A stretch of DNA of 64,000 bases from Halothiobacillus sp045689735 (lineage in GTDB: Bacteria > Pseudomonadota > Gammaproteobacteria > Halothiobacillales > Halothiobacillaceae). Below the pieces are notes generated by a model. That model saw only the letters and a program-made list of their open reading frames with translations, had not been told where the DNA came from and ran no database searches. Below, piece after piece: positions 50,501-58,875 of this stretch. The stretch spans positions 310,001 through 374,000 of the forward strand of contig NZ_CP142685.1 of the NCBI RefSeq assembly GCF_045689735.1, written 5' to 3'. Each line of letters begins with the position of its first letter. Position 1 is the first letter of the stretch. Position numbers and translations under genes: made by a program.

Positions 50501-51535
50501 ATGGCGGAAGCAGCACTCACGGAAAATCCCAAAGATTTGATTGCGACCCTGAAAGGGCCTGAGCGTGTCGCCATTTTGATGATGGCGCTGGGCGAGGAAT
50601 CGGCCGCCAAACTGTTCGCCCAGCTCGACCCGCGCGAGGTGCAGAAAATCGGCCAGTCGATGGCGGTGTTGCCGAATGTGACCCGCTCGCAAATTCAGGG
50701 TGTGCTGGATCAGTTTGTGATGGATCTGGAAGATCAAACCGGCTTGGCGCTGGGTACGACGGATTACATTCGCAATGTGCTCAACCGCGCCCTGGGTGAG
50801 GATAAGGCCGCGAGCCTGCTCGAACGGATTTCCGCCACCGGCAACCGGAAGAATCTGGAGTTTCTGAAATGGATGGATCCGCGGTCGATCGCGGAAATCA
50901 TCCGGTATGAGCATCCGCAGATCATTGCCATCGTGCTGTCCCATCTGGAAAGCGATCAGGGGGCGGAAATTCTGCAAATGCTGCCGGAAAACATGCGCTC
51001 GGACATCATGTTGCGGATCGCGCATTTGGATGGCGTGTCGCCGCAGGCCTTGCAGGAACTGGATGACATCATGGAACGACAGGCATCCGGCGCGGGCGGT
51101 GGCAAATCGTCGAAGGTGGGCGGCGTCAAGATTGCGGCGGGCATCATGAACTTCCTCGAAGGTTCGGTGGAAGAGGTCGTGATGGGGCAAATCAAATCCA
51201 CCGATGCCGATTTGGGCACGCAGATCGAAGACTTGATGTTCGTGTTTGCCAACCTGATCGAGGTCGATGACCGGGGCATCCAGACTATCTTGCGCGAAGT
51301 GCCGTCCGATCGGCTGCTGCTGGCGATCAAAGGAGCGGATCCTGAGCTCAAGGAAAAATTCTTCAAGAATATGTCCAAGCGCGCGGCCGAAATGATGCGG
51401 GACGATCTCGAATCCTTGGGGCCAACGCGTTTGAGCGATGTCGAGGGTGCACAAAAAGAAATTCTGCAAATTTCTCGCAAGCTGGCCGAAGAAGGCAAGA
51501 TCCAGCTCGGAGGTGGTGGTGAACAGTTCGTCTGA
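50501..51535 (+). CDS. fliG: Flagellar motor switch protein FliG
   Basis: 344 residues. Rotor protein of the C ring that engages the stator and sets rotation direction. N-terminal domain RVAILMMALGEESAAKLFAQ, middle domain with the EHPQ motif (RYEHPQIIAIVLSHLESDQG), and C-terminal charged torque helix (EDLMFVFANLIEVDDRGIQT; IKGADPELKEKFFKNMSKRA). ATG directly after the fliF stop. Confidence 0.98.
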   Translation: MAEAALTENPKDLIATLKGPERVAILMMALGEESAAKLFAQLDPREVQKIGQSMAVLPNVTRSQIQGVLDQFVMDLEDQTGLALGTTDYIRNVLNRALGEDKAASLLERISATGNRKNLEFLKWMDPRSIAEIIRYEHPQIIAIVLSHLESDQGAEILQMLPENMRSDIMLRIAHLDGVSPQALQELDDIMERQASGAGGGKSSKVGGVKIAAGIMNFLEGSVEEVVMGQIKSTDADLGTQIEDLMFVFANLIEVDDRGIQTILREVPSDRLLLAIKGADPELKEKFFKNMSKRAAEMMRDDLESLGPTRLSDVEGAQKEILQISRKLAEEGKIQLGGGGEQFV

Positions 51536-52331
51536 TGCGGCCAAGGCGGATACGCCGATCGTCCGGCCGGTCAGTGTGGCGGCCGTGGCGAGCGCCTGGG
51601 TGCTGCCCGAATTTGCCGCTGAGGCCGCGCCGTCGCTTGTCGCAGATAGCGAGCCCAAGTTTGATCCCGCCGAAGCGGAGCGCCTGCGCGCGACCGCTCA
51701 TGCCGAAGGATTCGCCGCAGGGCAGGCCGCTGGCCGCGTCGCGGGCTTTGCCGAAGGTCATGCGGCGGGTCTCGCGGCGGCGGCGGAAGAGACCGCGCGT
51801 CTGCAACAGCGGTTGCGTGGCTGGCTCAGCGCCTTGGCTGCGCCGCTGGCGGCGCTCGACGACGAGGTGTCTACACAGCTGGGTCAGTTGGCGATGCAAG
51901 TGGCGCGCGCGCTGATCTACCGCGAATTGCGGGCGCAGCCCGAGGATCTCGCTGCCGTTGCCCGGGATGCGATTGCGGCCTTGCCGGGGGCGGTGCGTGA
52001 GGTCGTGCTGGTCTGTCATCCCGAGGATGCCGCTGCCTTGCAAGCCGTTCTGGGGGGCGACCGTTGGTCGGTGCAGGGCGATGCGACGGTGACAATCCAG
52101 CCGGATGCCTCCCTCACACCGGGTGGTTTGCGGGTGGAATCTCGGACGCCCGGATTACCCTCGCGCATCGATGCCACGCTGCAGGCGCGCTGGGCCGCAT
52201 TGAGCCTGCGGGTGCTCAACGAAATCGTCGCCGGACCGGCCGACCCGCTGCCCGACGATTCCTTACCGGACGAGCAATGGCAGGCGAAAAAATCGTCGCC
52301 GGAAAAGTCGTCTGAGGAGCCTGGGTCATGA
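51519..52331 (+). CDS. fliH: Flagellar assembly protein FliH
   Basis: About 270 residues. Regulates the FliI ATPase and links it to the C ring. A repetitive Gly/Ala stretch (AEGFAAGQAAGRVAGFAEGH, the GxxxG repeats of FliH) is followed by a coiled coil and a C-terminal V-ATPase E-like domain (AMQVARALIYRELRAQPEDL; TLTPGGLRVES-type). I chose the GTG at 51519, which has GGAGG five bases upstream and overlaps the fliG end by 17 bases. Other in-frame GTGs at 51513 and 51516 are possible. Confidence 0.88.
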   Translation: MNSSSDAAKADTPIVRPVSVAAVASAWVLPEFAAEAAPSLVADSEPKFDPAEAERLRATAHAEGFAAGQAAGRVAGFAEGHAAGLAAAAEETARLQQRLRGWLSALAAPLAALDDEVSTQLGQLAMQVARALIYRELRAQPEDLAAVARDAIAALPGAVREVVLVCHPEDAAALQAVLGGDRWSVQGDATVTIQPDASLTPGGLRVESRTPGLPSRIDATLQARWAALSLRVLNEIVAGPADPLPDDSLPDEQWQAKKSSPEKSSEEPGS

Positions 52332-53731
52332 GTCCCGGCATGGATCCGTCCGTATTCGATCCGCCCGGTATCTCCGGGGCGGGCGTCGGCCTGAATTGGG
52401 CGCGGGGTTTGATGGGGTTGTCCGGACGGGTTCTTCGGCCTGCGTTTGAGCCCGAGGGGCGGATCGTGCGCGTGGTAGGTCTGGCGCTGGAAGCCAGTGG
52501 GCTGAAGGCGGCGATCGGGGATCAATGCCGGATCTTTCTTGATGCTGAGCCCTTGGCGGCCACCCGCTGGGTGGATGCCGAAGTGGTGGGGTTCGCTGGG
52601 CAAAACACCTATCTGATGCCGCTGGAAGCGGTGCGGGGGCTGGCACCGGGCTGTTGGGTGAAGAACCTCGGCGCGGCGGTTCGCGTGCCCTTGGGCGATG
52701 CCTTGCTTGGTCGAGTGCTCGATGCACGCGGTCAACCGCTCGATGGCGGTGCGCCGCTCAGCGGCGAGGTGCCGGTCGATTTGCAGGGGCGGGGCAACAA
52801 TCCGCTCAGACGGCGGCCGATTCGTGAACCGCTCGATGTCGGCATTCGGGCTATCAATGCGCTGCTGACGGTGGGGCAGGGTCAGCGCATGGGGATTTTC
52901 GCGGGCAGCGGGGTCGGGAAAAGTGTGCTGCTCGGTATGATGACGCGCTACACCACGGCGGAAGTCATCGTCGTCGGTCTGATTGGCGAGCGGGGGCGGG
53001 AGGTACGGGAGTTTGTCGCGGAAATTCTGGATGAATCCGCGCGGGCTCGGGCGGTGGTGATTGCCGCCCCGGCAGATGCCTCCCCCTTGATGCGGCTACA
53101 CGGTGCGAATCTGGCCACGGCGATTGCGGAATATTTTCGCGATCGGGGGCAGCAGGTGTTGCTGTTGATGGATTCCCTGACGCGGTATGCCCAGGCACAG
53201 CGCGAAATCGGCCTAGCGATTGGGGAGCCTCCGGCGACGAAAGGGTATCCGCCTTCCGTGTTCGCACGCTTGCCTGCCCTGGTCGAGCGGGCGGGCAACG
53301 GCGAATCTGCCCGTGGCAGCATGACGGCGTTCTATACCGTGCTGGTTGAAGGCGATGACCAGAATGATCCGATTGCCGACGCGGCGCGGGCGATTCTGGA
53401 CGGCCACATCGTGCTGTCACGCGCGATTGCCGAGCGTGGCCGATATCCGGCCATCGACATAGAAGCCTCGATTTCCCGCCTTGCGCCGGCGCTGGTCAGT
53501 CCGGCGCAACTGGATATGATTCATCGGTTCAAACAACTGATGAGTACCTATAATCAGAGCCGGGATTTGCTGGCGGTCGGCGCGTACCGGCGGGGGCAGG
53601 ATCAGCGGCTGGATCGTGCCATCGAGGTGCAGCCGGATCTTGAGGCGTTCTTACAGCAATCGTTGCATGAACAGGCTTCGCTCGATGAAAGCGTCGATGC
53701 GCTGGAAGCCCTCATGCATCAAGGGGTATGA
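52328..53731 (+). CDS. fliI: Flagellum-specific ATPase FliI
   Basis: 467 residues. F1-beta-like ATPase that energises and orders flagellar type III export. Walker A IFAGSGVGKSVLLGMM (about residue 196), LIGERGREVREFV, Walker B VLLLMDSLTRYAQAQREIGL and GEPPATKGYPPSVFARLPAL, and YPAIDIEASISRLAPALVSP. The ATG overlaps the fliH stop by four bases. Export substrates are unseen in this window. Confidence 0.97.
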   Translation: MSPGMDPSVFDPPGISGAGVGLNWARGLMGLSGRVLRPAFEPEGRIVRVVGLALEASGLKAAIGDQCRIFLDAEPLAATRWVDAEVVGFAGQNTYLMPLEAVRGLAPGCWVKNLGAAVRVPLGDALLGRVLDARGQPLDGGAPLSGEVPVDLQGRGNNPLRRRPIREPLDVGIRAINALLTVGQGQRMGIFAGSGVGKSVLLGMMTRYTTAEVIVVGLIGERGREVREFVAEILDESARARAVVIAAPADASPLMRLHGANLATAIAEYFRDRGQQVLLLMDSLTRYAQAQREIGLAIGEPPATKGYPPSVFARLPALVERAGNGESARGSMTAFYTVLVEGDDQNDPIADAARAILDGHIVLSRAIAERGRYPAIDIEASISRLAPALVSPAQLDMIHRFKQLMSTYNQSRDLLAVGAYRRGQDQRLDRAIEVQPDLEAFLQQSLHEQASLDESVDALEALMHQGV

Positions 53732-53739
53732 GGGAAATC

Positions 53740-54207
53740 ATGAGCCAGGCACGCATTGCACGCATCCGTCAGGTGGAAAAAATCACCGATCAGCGCGCCA
53801 CGCTAGGGCAGGAAGCAGTGGCCGCCTGCCAGCGGCAGCTGGACGAACAACGCGCGCGCCTGACGCAGCTCACCGATTATCTGGCCGAATATGCGGCGGG
53901 CATCGGTTTCGCACCGGGGGGGCGCTCGCAGGTGTTTGCCCTGCAGAATTACCGCGCCTTCATGGAAAAAATCGAGCAGACCATCGCCCATCAACAGCAA
54001 GTGGTGAGCCAGCTAGAAGGGGAGTTGGTCGCGCGCCAGCAGGAATGGCGCGAGTGGCGTAGCCAACATCGCTCCGTAGAAAAGTTGCGCGGCCGAGTCG
54101 AACAGCACGATCAACGGGATCAGGAGCGCCGAGCCCAGCAGGAAAATGATGCCCATGCCCTCGCGCACTACCGCAATCCACTGGATTCTGCGGATTCCAG
54201 CCACTGA
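53740..54207 (+). CDS. fliJ: Flagellar export protein FliJ
   Basis: 155 residues, predicted as a long antiparallel coiled coil (VEKITDQRATLGQEAVAACQ; EKIEQTIAHQQQVVSQLEGE; EKLRGRVEQHDQRDQERRAQ). FliJ sits in the FliI hexamer like the gamma stalk of F1 and recycles chaperones. The ATG at 53740 is preceded by GAGGG; an ATG at 53728 that overlaps the fliI stop would add MREI. Identification rests on position and coiled-coil character. Confidence 0.9.
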   Translation: MSQARIARIRQVEKITDQRATLGQEAVAACQRQLDEQRARLTQLTDYLAEYAAGIGFAPGGRSQVFALQNYRAFMEKIEQTIAHQQQVVSQLEGELVARQQEWREWRSQHRSVEKLRGRVEQHDQRDQERRAQQENDAHALAHYRNPLDSADSSH

Positions 54208-54225
54208 TGTACCCAGGAGTTCAAG

Positions 54226-55641
54226 ATGCCTACTGCTGCCACTACCCCGGCCATCACCAATCTGTTGAATCCTGTGGCGAGCGTGTCACCCGCAGCCGCG
54301 AGTGGCGGCGATGCCGACGGTTCCGGATTTGCCCAGCTCATGCAGGGCGCCATCGCCCGGCAAACGCCCGCTGCCAATCCTGTCGCCCGTCCTGATGCGC
54401 CTTCGGCCAGCGCGGCGGATACGCCAACGCCGTCAACTCTGATTGCCACCTTGCAGCAATTGCTGGGGCAGGGTTCGACTTCCCTGGCTTCATCCTCCCA
54501 GGCTGCTTCGGGCAATGCCGCCTTACGCGCCCAATGGCAGACCTTCATGCAGCAGCTCTCGGCCTGGTTGAATGCATCTGGCGAGGGGCAAACTGGGAGC
54601 CGAGTTTCTGACGGAAATGCCGAGGCATGGGCAAAACTGCAGGCGCTGGTAAACGGCTATCTGGCCGCGAACCCCGATGCGTTGGGCGGGGAGGATGCCT
54701 TGCGCACGAAATTGACCGAGGTGTTGAAGCAAATTCAGCCGGGGGATCAGACGCTCTCGTCCGGCGATGCCGCCTGGCTCGCCGCGCTTCAGCCGGGGCT
54801 GGCGGCCGCCGTCGCGCAGCCTGCGGGAGGGGCTTCGGAGGGTGCGGGTTTACCGACCCATGGGGCTGGGCAGCGGAGTTTGGCTACGACAGCGCTGGGG
54901 TTGGGCGCTGTGGCGGGCGGGGGGGCGGAGTCCGCCCTGCCTGCGGGGGGCGTTGGCGTCGGTTCCGGCGGCCAAACCCCGCAGTTTGCCGCGGCGTTAC
55001 TGAACCCTGTGCAGGATGCCTTGCCACAATCGGCAGAGGCGATGTTGGCGCAGCTGGCGTCGGCGCGGCAGTCGGGGCAATCCGGCATCGTGGATCGTGC
55101 GACGGATAATTCCGCCAATGGATTATCTGTGTTGCCGCTGGGGTTTTCTGTACCGAATGCCGCCATGCAAACCGCGCCGTTAGCGGTACCTGCGCCATTG
55201 GCATTGCAACAGCCTGAAAGCATGAACCAATTAGGGCAGACGATTCAATGGATGGTCGGGCAAAATATTTCTCGCGCCAACCTTTCGCTTCATCCGGAGC
55301 ATTTGGGGCCGTTGCAGATCAGTATTGATCAAAAAAATGATCAAACCACGATCCAGATTACTGCAATGCATTCCATTACACGGGATTTGCTGGATCAGCA
55401 ACTGCCGAAATTGCGCGAATGGTTGAATGAGGCAGGATTGGCCAATGCGCAAATTAGCTTGAATATGGGGCAATTCGGCCAGCAATCCGCAGGGCAATCG
55501 GCGGGGCAGTCGTCCTCGAAGGATGCCGCCACCGGGCGAGAATCTTCCGGTGATTCCGTGCAGCCTGTCACGGCGGCGCCCGCAGAATCCACGATCTTAC
55601 AAGGACGCATCAGCCGCCTAGGGGTGGATACCTTTGTTTGA
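54226..55641 (+). CDS. fliK: Flagellar hook-length control protein FliK
   Basis: 471 residues. Secreted molecular ruler that switches export specificity when the hook is complete. Low-complexity Ala/Gly/Gln-rich N-terminal two thirds; conserved C-terminal Flg_hook domain (SRANLSLHPEHLGPLQISID; MHSITRDLLDQQLPKLREWL; AQISLNMGQFGQQSAGQ). Last gene of the cluster. fliL-fliM-fliN, which usually follow, are not next; the next gene is H-NS-like. I see no clear terminator in the 106 bases before the next promoter. Confidence 0.93.
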   Translation: MPTAATTPAITNLLNPVASVSPAAASGGDADGSGFAQLMQGAIARQTPAANPVARPDAPSASAADTPTPSTLIATLQQLLGQGSTSLASSSQAASGNAALRAQWQTFMQQLSAWLNASGEGQTGSRVSDGNAEAWAKLQALVNGYLAANPDALGGEDALRTKLTEVLKQIQPGDQTLSSGDAAWLAALQPGLAAAVAQPAGGASEGAGLPTHGAGQRSLATTALGLGAVAGGGAESALPAGGVGVGSGGQTPQFAAALLNPVQDALPQSAEAMLAQLASARQSGQSGIVDRATDNSANGLSVLPLGFSVPNAAMQTAPLAVPAPLALQQPESMNQLGQTIQWMVGQNISRANLSLHPEHLGPLQISIDQKNDQTTIQITAMHSITRDLLDQQLPKLREWLNEAGLANAQISLNMGQFGQQSAGQSAGQSSSKDAATGRESSGDSVQPVTAAPAESTILQGRISRLGVDTFV

Positions 55642-55747
55642 GGGTCGTAATGGAGGGATGCACGGATTCAAGCGGTGATTTCTGGATTTATCTTCCGTGG
55701 ATAATGAATCAGCTGGTTTTGGATAAATTAATTTATTCGCGCTTGAA

Positions 55748-55776
55748 TTGACGCGATGCAGTCGCCTGCCTAGAAT
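55748..55776 (+). promoter_or_regulatory. Sigma-70 promoter of the H-NS-like gene
   Basis: -35 TTGACG (55748-55753), 17-base spacer, -10 TAGAAT (55771-55776), followed by a 43-base leader to the ATG at 55820. The upstream 60 bases are A/T-rich (TTGGATAAATTAATTTATTC), a likely UP-element or H-NS binding zone. Confidence 0.78.
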
Positions 55777-55819
55777 ATGTTGGCTTTCTAAAACATTTAT
55801 ACGGTATTGGAGACTCCAC

Positions 55820-56140
55820 ATGATTGATTTGAATGGTATGACCGAGGCGGATTTGCGGCAATTAATGAGTCAGGCAGAGCGCGCATTGCGTGATCGCCAT
55901 CAGCAGCGTATTCATGGTTTGCGCAAAGAGGCCGAAGAATTAGCCGCGAGTTTGGGTATGACGGTCGCGGAAGTTTTTGGTCTGGAAAAAGCTCAGAAAT
56001 CCATGGCCGGAAAAAAAGTCGCGCCGAAATATATCAATCCGGCGAATCCCGCCGAGACTTGGACTGGGCGCGGCAAACGCCCCCGTTGGTTGGCTGATGC
56101 TTTGAATGCAGGCGCTTCGTTGAGCCAGTTCGCGGTTTAA
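55820..56140 (+). CDS. H-NS family nucleoid protein
   Basis: 106 residues. An N-terminal oligomerisation coiled coil (TEADLRQLMSQAERALRDRH) and a C-terminal DNA-binding domain with YINPANPAETWTGRGKRPRW. The core W-T-G-R-G-x-x-P-x-W-L is the H-NS/BpH3 DNA-contact signature. It is expected to silence A/T-rich, often acquired, DNA. Start at the ATG 55820, where the promoter and leader fit. Single-gene unit between a sigma-70 promoter and a bidirectional terminator. Confidence 0.92.
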   Translation: MIDLNGMTEADLRQLMSQAERALRDRHQQRIHGLRKEAEELAASLGMTVAEVFGLEKAQKSMAGKKVAPKYINPANPAETWTGRGKRPRWLADALNAGASLSQFAV

Positions 56141-56183
56141 GCCATTACGCCGCCTAGGGTGACTTGGGTGCTGTGAAATCCAA

Positions 56184-56211
56184 AATGCCGACGCCTCTGC
56201 GCGTCGGCATT
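56184..56211. terminator. Bidirectional terminator between the H-NS-like and TPR-like genes
   Basis: AATGCCGACGC (56184-56194) and GCGTCGGCATT (56201-56211) form an 11-bp stem with TTTTCGTTT on the plus side and AAAA before it, so TTTT follows on the minus side. It serves two convergent genes. Confidence 0.88.
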
Positions 56212-56248
56212 TTCGTTTGCGGTTGCCTCGATGGTGCTTGTGACGGGA

Positions 56249-57478
56249 TCAGTCGAGCGGCTCCGGCAGCGTGCGTGCCAAGGCAAGGGCTTCAGGCAGC
56301 CATTCGGGCGGGTGCTGCAATTCGCCCGTGAGTTGTTCGATGGCGCGCCAGATGACGCCGTGTTCCCGTAACAGGCGCTCGTCTTCTGCCCAGCGTTTGA
56401 CTGCGGCTTCCGGAACGCCCTGGTGTTTGGCCACGCTGATGAATTGGATCATGGCATCGCGGTGCCAATGCGCCCGTTTGATGCTGCGGTGATCCGGCCG
56501 CTCGGCCACGGCCATGGATGCTGCAGCGATCAACGGTGCGCTGGGGTGTTGTCGGTCTTTGTCCCGCATGAGCAGTTGCGCGGCCAGCGGGGCGACGACA
56601 TCGATCGGTGCCTGATAGGCCAAGGCCAGGATCAATGCGGTCTGACGCCGTTCGTCCGCCCCGGCTGCCGGCACATCGCGCGCGGCACTGCGGCGAATCA
56701 TGAGTTGCACCAGCGGCTCGGGTGCTCGGGCGGCAATGAACAACCGCGCACCCCTTGCAAGCTCGGTGTCGCTGAGCTGTTCGCCCAGCCGGTTAAAGGC
56801 CAGAGTCCAGAGAGACTGCTGACTTTGGTTCGGCTGGTCGCCGAGCAGGGGGGCGAGAATGCCCCAAGCCTCGTCGTTACCTCCTTGCTCGATCAGTTGA
56901 TCCACCAGCAGCGTGGTTGCTTCGAGGAGCAGGTCATCGGCGTGCGCGGCAGCCGCGAGCTCGATCGCGCTCTTGGCCGGTTTAATGGCTTTGAACAAGG
57001 CGCCCTGCCCTTGATACAGCCGGGCAAGATCCAGGAGGGCATTGATGCGTTGTTCACCCGGCAAGGTGTCGGCGCGATCCTGCGTCAGCGCGATTTCCAG
57101 CTGCTGAATGGCCGGATTGATCTGGCCGGTGGCGAAGAGCGCGAGGGCATAGGTGTGCCGCAGCGCGCCCTCGGGATAATGATCCAGCGCCGGCGCGGCC
57201 AGCGCGATGGCGTCCTGTGGCTGACCGGATTCAATCAGCCGGAAACACAACACATCCGCCAGTTCGGCCGCGCGGGCGGGTTGGCAGTGGAGGAACCAGG
57301 GCAACAGCCTGCGGGTGTCTTCATCGCGGGCGGTTTCATGCTGCCAGTGGGTACTGTAGAACCAGTCCAGAACCGGTGTCACCCGGTGGCAGTCGATCGC
57401 GGCGTCCGGATGGGCCAGTGCGTCCAGAGCGGGGCGGAGTTCATCAGGGATATTCGGAAAAATCGAGGGTTGGATCAT
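56249..57478 (-). CDS. TPR-like helical repeat protein of unknown function
   Basis: 409 residues from the ATG at 57478. No signal peptide or membrane helix. It is almost all helical with degenerate tetratricopeptide-like units: LFATGQINPAIQQLEIALTQ, LLDLARLYQGQGALFKAIKP, LLEATTLLVDQLIEQGGNDE and LFIAARAPEPLVQLMIRRSA. A conserved-looking tryptophan/histidine patch VLDWFYSTHWQHETARDE is near residue 43. It is probably a scaffold or regulator. I recognise no family. It is divergent from rnpB and convergent with the H-NS-like gene. Confidence 0.7.
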   Translation of the reverse strand: MIQPSIFPNIPDELRPALDALAHPDAAIDCHRVTPVLDWFYSTHWQHETARDEDTRRLLPWFLHCQPARAAELADVLCFRLIESGQPQDAIALAAPALDHYPEGALRHTYALALFATGQINPAIQQLEIALTQDRADTLPGEQRINALLDLARLYQGQGALFKAIKPAKSAIELAAAAHADDLLLEATTLLVDQLIEQGGNDEAWGILAPLLGDQPNQSQQSLWTLAFNRLGEQLSDTELARGARLFIAARAPEPLVQLMIRRSAARDVPAAGADERRQTALILALAYQAPIDVVAPLAAQLLMRDKDRQHPSAPLIAAASMAVAERPDHRSIKRAHWHRDAMIQFISVAKHQGVPEAAVKRWAEDERLLREHGVIWRAIEQLTGELQHPPEWLPEALALARTLPEPLD

Positions 57479-57645
57479 CGGAATTCGCCTAGACACCGGG
57501 CTGCGGTGATCGAAAATCAGGCCGCTATGGTACCGAGTTCTTGTCCGCGATGAGCTCGTGATGCGTCCGTGGGGATGAATTTTCTTTCAGATGCGTTCCG
57601 TGCGAGGCAGGGCGCCCCAACGCAGTCATACTTTGGATGGATTTG

Positions 57646-57673
57646 TTGGATGTTGTCATCAGGCTGCTAGAAT
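57646..57673 (+). promoter_or_regulatory. Promoter of rnpB
   Basis: -35 TTGGAT (57646-57651), 16-base spacer, -10 TAGAAT (57668-57673), eight bases before the expected 5' end of the RNA. Confidence 0.72.
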
Positions 57674-57680
57674 GCGCCCC

Positions 57681-58030
57681 GGAGTTGGTCAGACTGTCGC
57701 GGCGCAGCAATGCGCGGAGGAAAGTCCGGGCTCCATAGGGCAGGGTGCCAGGTAACGCCTGGGCGGCGTGAGCCGACGGAAAGTGCCACAGAAAACAAAC
57801 CGCCGAACGCTGCCGCAAGGCAGGCGTGGTCAGGGTGAAAAGGTGCGGTAAGAGCGCACCGCGCCGGTGGTAACACACGGCGGCACGGTAAACCCCACCC
57901 GGAGCAAGGCCAAATAGGGAAACGATGGCGCGGCCCGCGTTGTTTCCGGGTAGGCTGCTTGAGCATACCGGTGACGGTATTGCCAGATGAATGACAGTCC
58001 TAGACAGAACCCGGCTTACCGACTGACTCC
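57681..58030 (+). ncRNA. rnpB: RNase P RNA, bacterial class A
   Basis: About 350 nt. Diagnostic elements are in order: 5' GGAGTTGGTCAG pairing with 3' CTGACTCC (P1); GGAGGAAAGTCCGGGCTCC at about 57714-57732 (P4 5' strand and J3/4); a GGTAAACCCCACCCGGAGCA block; and the 3' P4 partner ACAGAACCCGGCTTACCGAC. It is the catalytic subunit that trims tRNA 5' leaders, acting with RnpA. A CCCCC-TTTTTT stretch follows and probably ends transcription. It lies directly upstream of the mra cluster, as in E. coli-like relatives of sulfur-oxidising gammaproteobacteria. Confidence 0.97.
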
Positions 58031-58357
58031 CCCTTTTTTCGGTTGAACCCGGATTGTTCGTTCCGGTTCATCCGGCCCTGTCGTGGGCGTTTGTGCCCGC
58101 TCGCCTTCCCACGCCGCAACAGATTCTTCCACCTGATGCGGCGGGCGTGCCCGGATGGGGCGGCGTCTGAGTCAAGGACGGCCGCATTGCGATCGCCCTT
58201 TCTCGCTTAATTGCTGAAAAAATCACCAATTTTCTTCGTGCGCTTTCTTTGAATCGTTCTGCAACCTTCTGTTTTTAGCAGGGTTTCGCTTGATTTAATC
58301 CCTTGTTATTTGCCGCGTAACTCTTTGTGCGGTAAAGAAATTTTGCCTTTTTCGTAC

Positions 58358-58386
58358 TTGTTTGCCCCATGGAGTGGCGGTATAGT
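58358..58386 (+). promoter_or_regulatory. Promoter of the mra cell-wall operon
   Basis: -35 TTGTTT (58358-58363), 17 bases, -10 TATAGT (58381-58386), 40 bases before the mraZ GTG. The -10 is embedded in the GTGG repeat array. The remaining 58033-58357 contains a hairpin (TGAACC/GGTTCA near 58043-58070) and no gene that I can see. Confidence 0.68.
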
Positions 58387-58420
58387 GGCGCCCAAGTGGG
58401 GAAAAGTGGGATTTGGTGGA
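58374..58420 (+). promoter_or_regulatory. MraZ operator: five GTGG repeats
   Basis: GTGGC at 58374, GTGGC at 58385, GTGGG at 58396, GTGGG at 58406, GTGGA at 58416: spacings 11, 11, 10 and 10 bases. MraZ of E. coli and other bacteria binds tandem TGGG-N5 repeats in its own promoter; helical-turn spacing suits a ring-shaped oligomer. The array overlaps the -10 element, consistent with autorepression. Confidence 0.85.
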
Positions 58421-58425
58421 ATAAA

Positions 58426-58875
58426 GTGTTTCGCGGCGTCACCAATCTGAGTCTCGATAGCAAAGGTCGGCTCACCATGCCGACCCGGCATCGGGCAGGC
58501 TTTGCCGCAGATCAGGATGCGCTGGTCATGACGATCGACGCCCAGGCGACTTGCCTTTCTCTGTATCCCTTGTCGACTTGGTTGGCCATCGAGCGGCAAA
58601 TCGATGCGCTGCCTTCGCTCGATCCCGAAGCGGTGCGCATCAAACGCATGTTGATTGGCCATGCCACGGATCTCGCGCTGGATACGGCGGGGCGAATTCT
58701 GGTGCCGCCCGAGCTGCGCCAATACGCCGGCCTGGAGAAGGACGCGGTGCTGCTGGGGCAGGGCAAAAAACTGGAGTTGTGGTCTCAGGCGAACTGGGCG
58801 GAGCAGACGCTCGCGTTCAGTCAGTCGGCCAAATCCGGGGTCTTGCCGGCCGCCTTGGCGGAGATTGCGCTGTGA
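58426..58875 (+). CDS. mraZ: Transcriptional regulator MraZ
   Basis: 149 residues, GTG start at 58426. Two SpoVT/AbrB-like DNA-binding units: VFRGVTNLSLDSKGRLTMPT at the N-terminus (family signature D-x-K-G-R) and DLALDTAGRILVPPELRQYA in the second half. It autoregulates the mra/dcw operon. I used GTG because the family starts M/V-F-R-G; the longer frame upstream would translate the operator array. TGGTGGA serves as a weak Shine-Dalgarno and is itself the last operator repeat. Confidence 0.94.
   Translation: MFRGVTNLSLDSKGRLTMPTRHRAGFAADQDALVMTIDAQATCLSLYPLSTWLAIERQIDALPSLDPEAVRIKRMLIGHATDLALDTAGRILVPPELRQYAGLEKDAVLLGQGKKLELWSQANWAEQTLAFSQSAKSGVLPAALAEIAL

Noticed and set aside
57606..57660. 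GGCAGGGCGCCCCAACGC and TGGATGGATTTGTT before rnpB, echoing two blocks of the fleQ MITE
   Set aside because: The blocks are short and the region between them is far shorter than in the MITE. The terminal ends are missing. It may be chance.
58369..58425. N-terminal extension of MraZ using an upstream start
   Set aside because: It would translate the promoter -10 and the GTGG operator repeats, and the family begins at the V/M-F-R-G residue.
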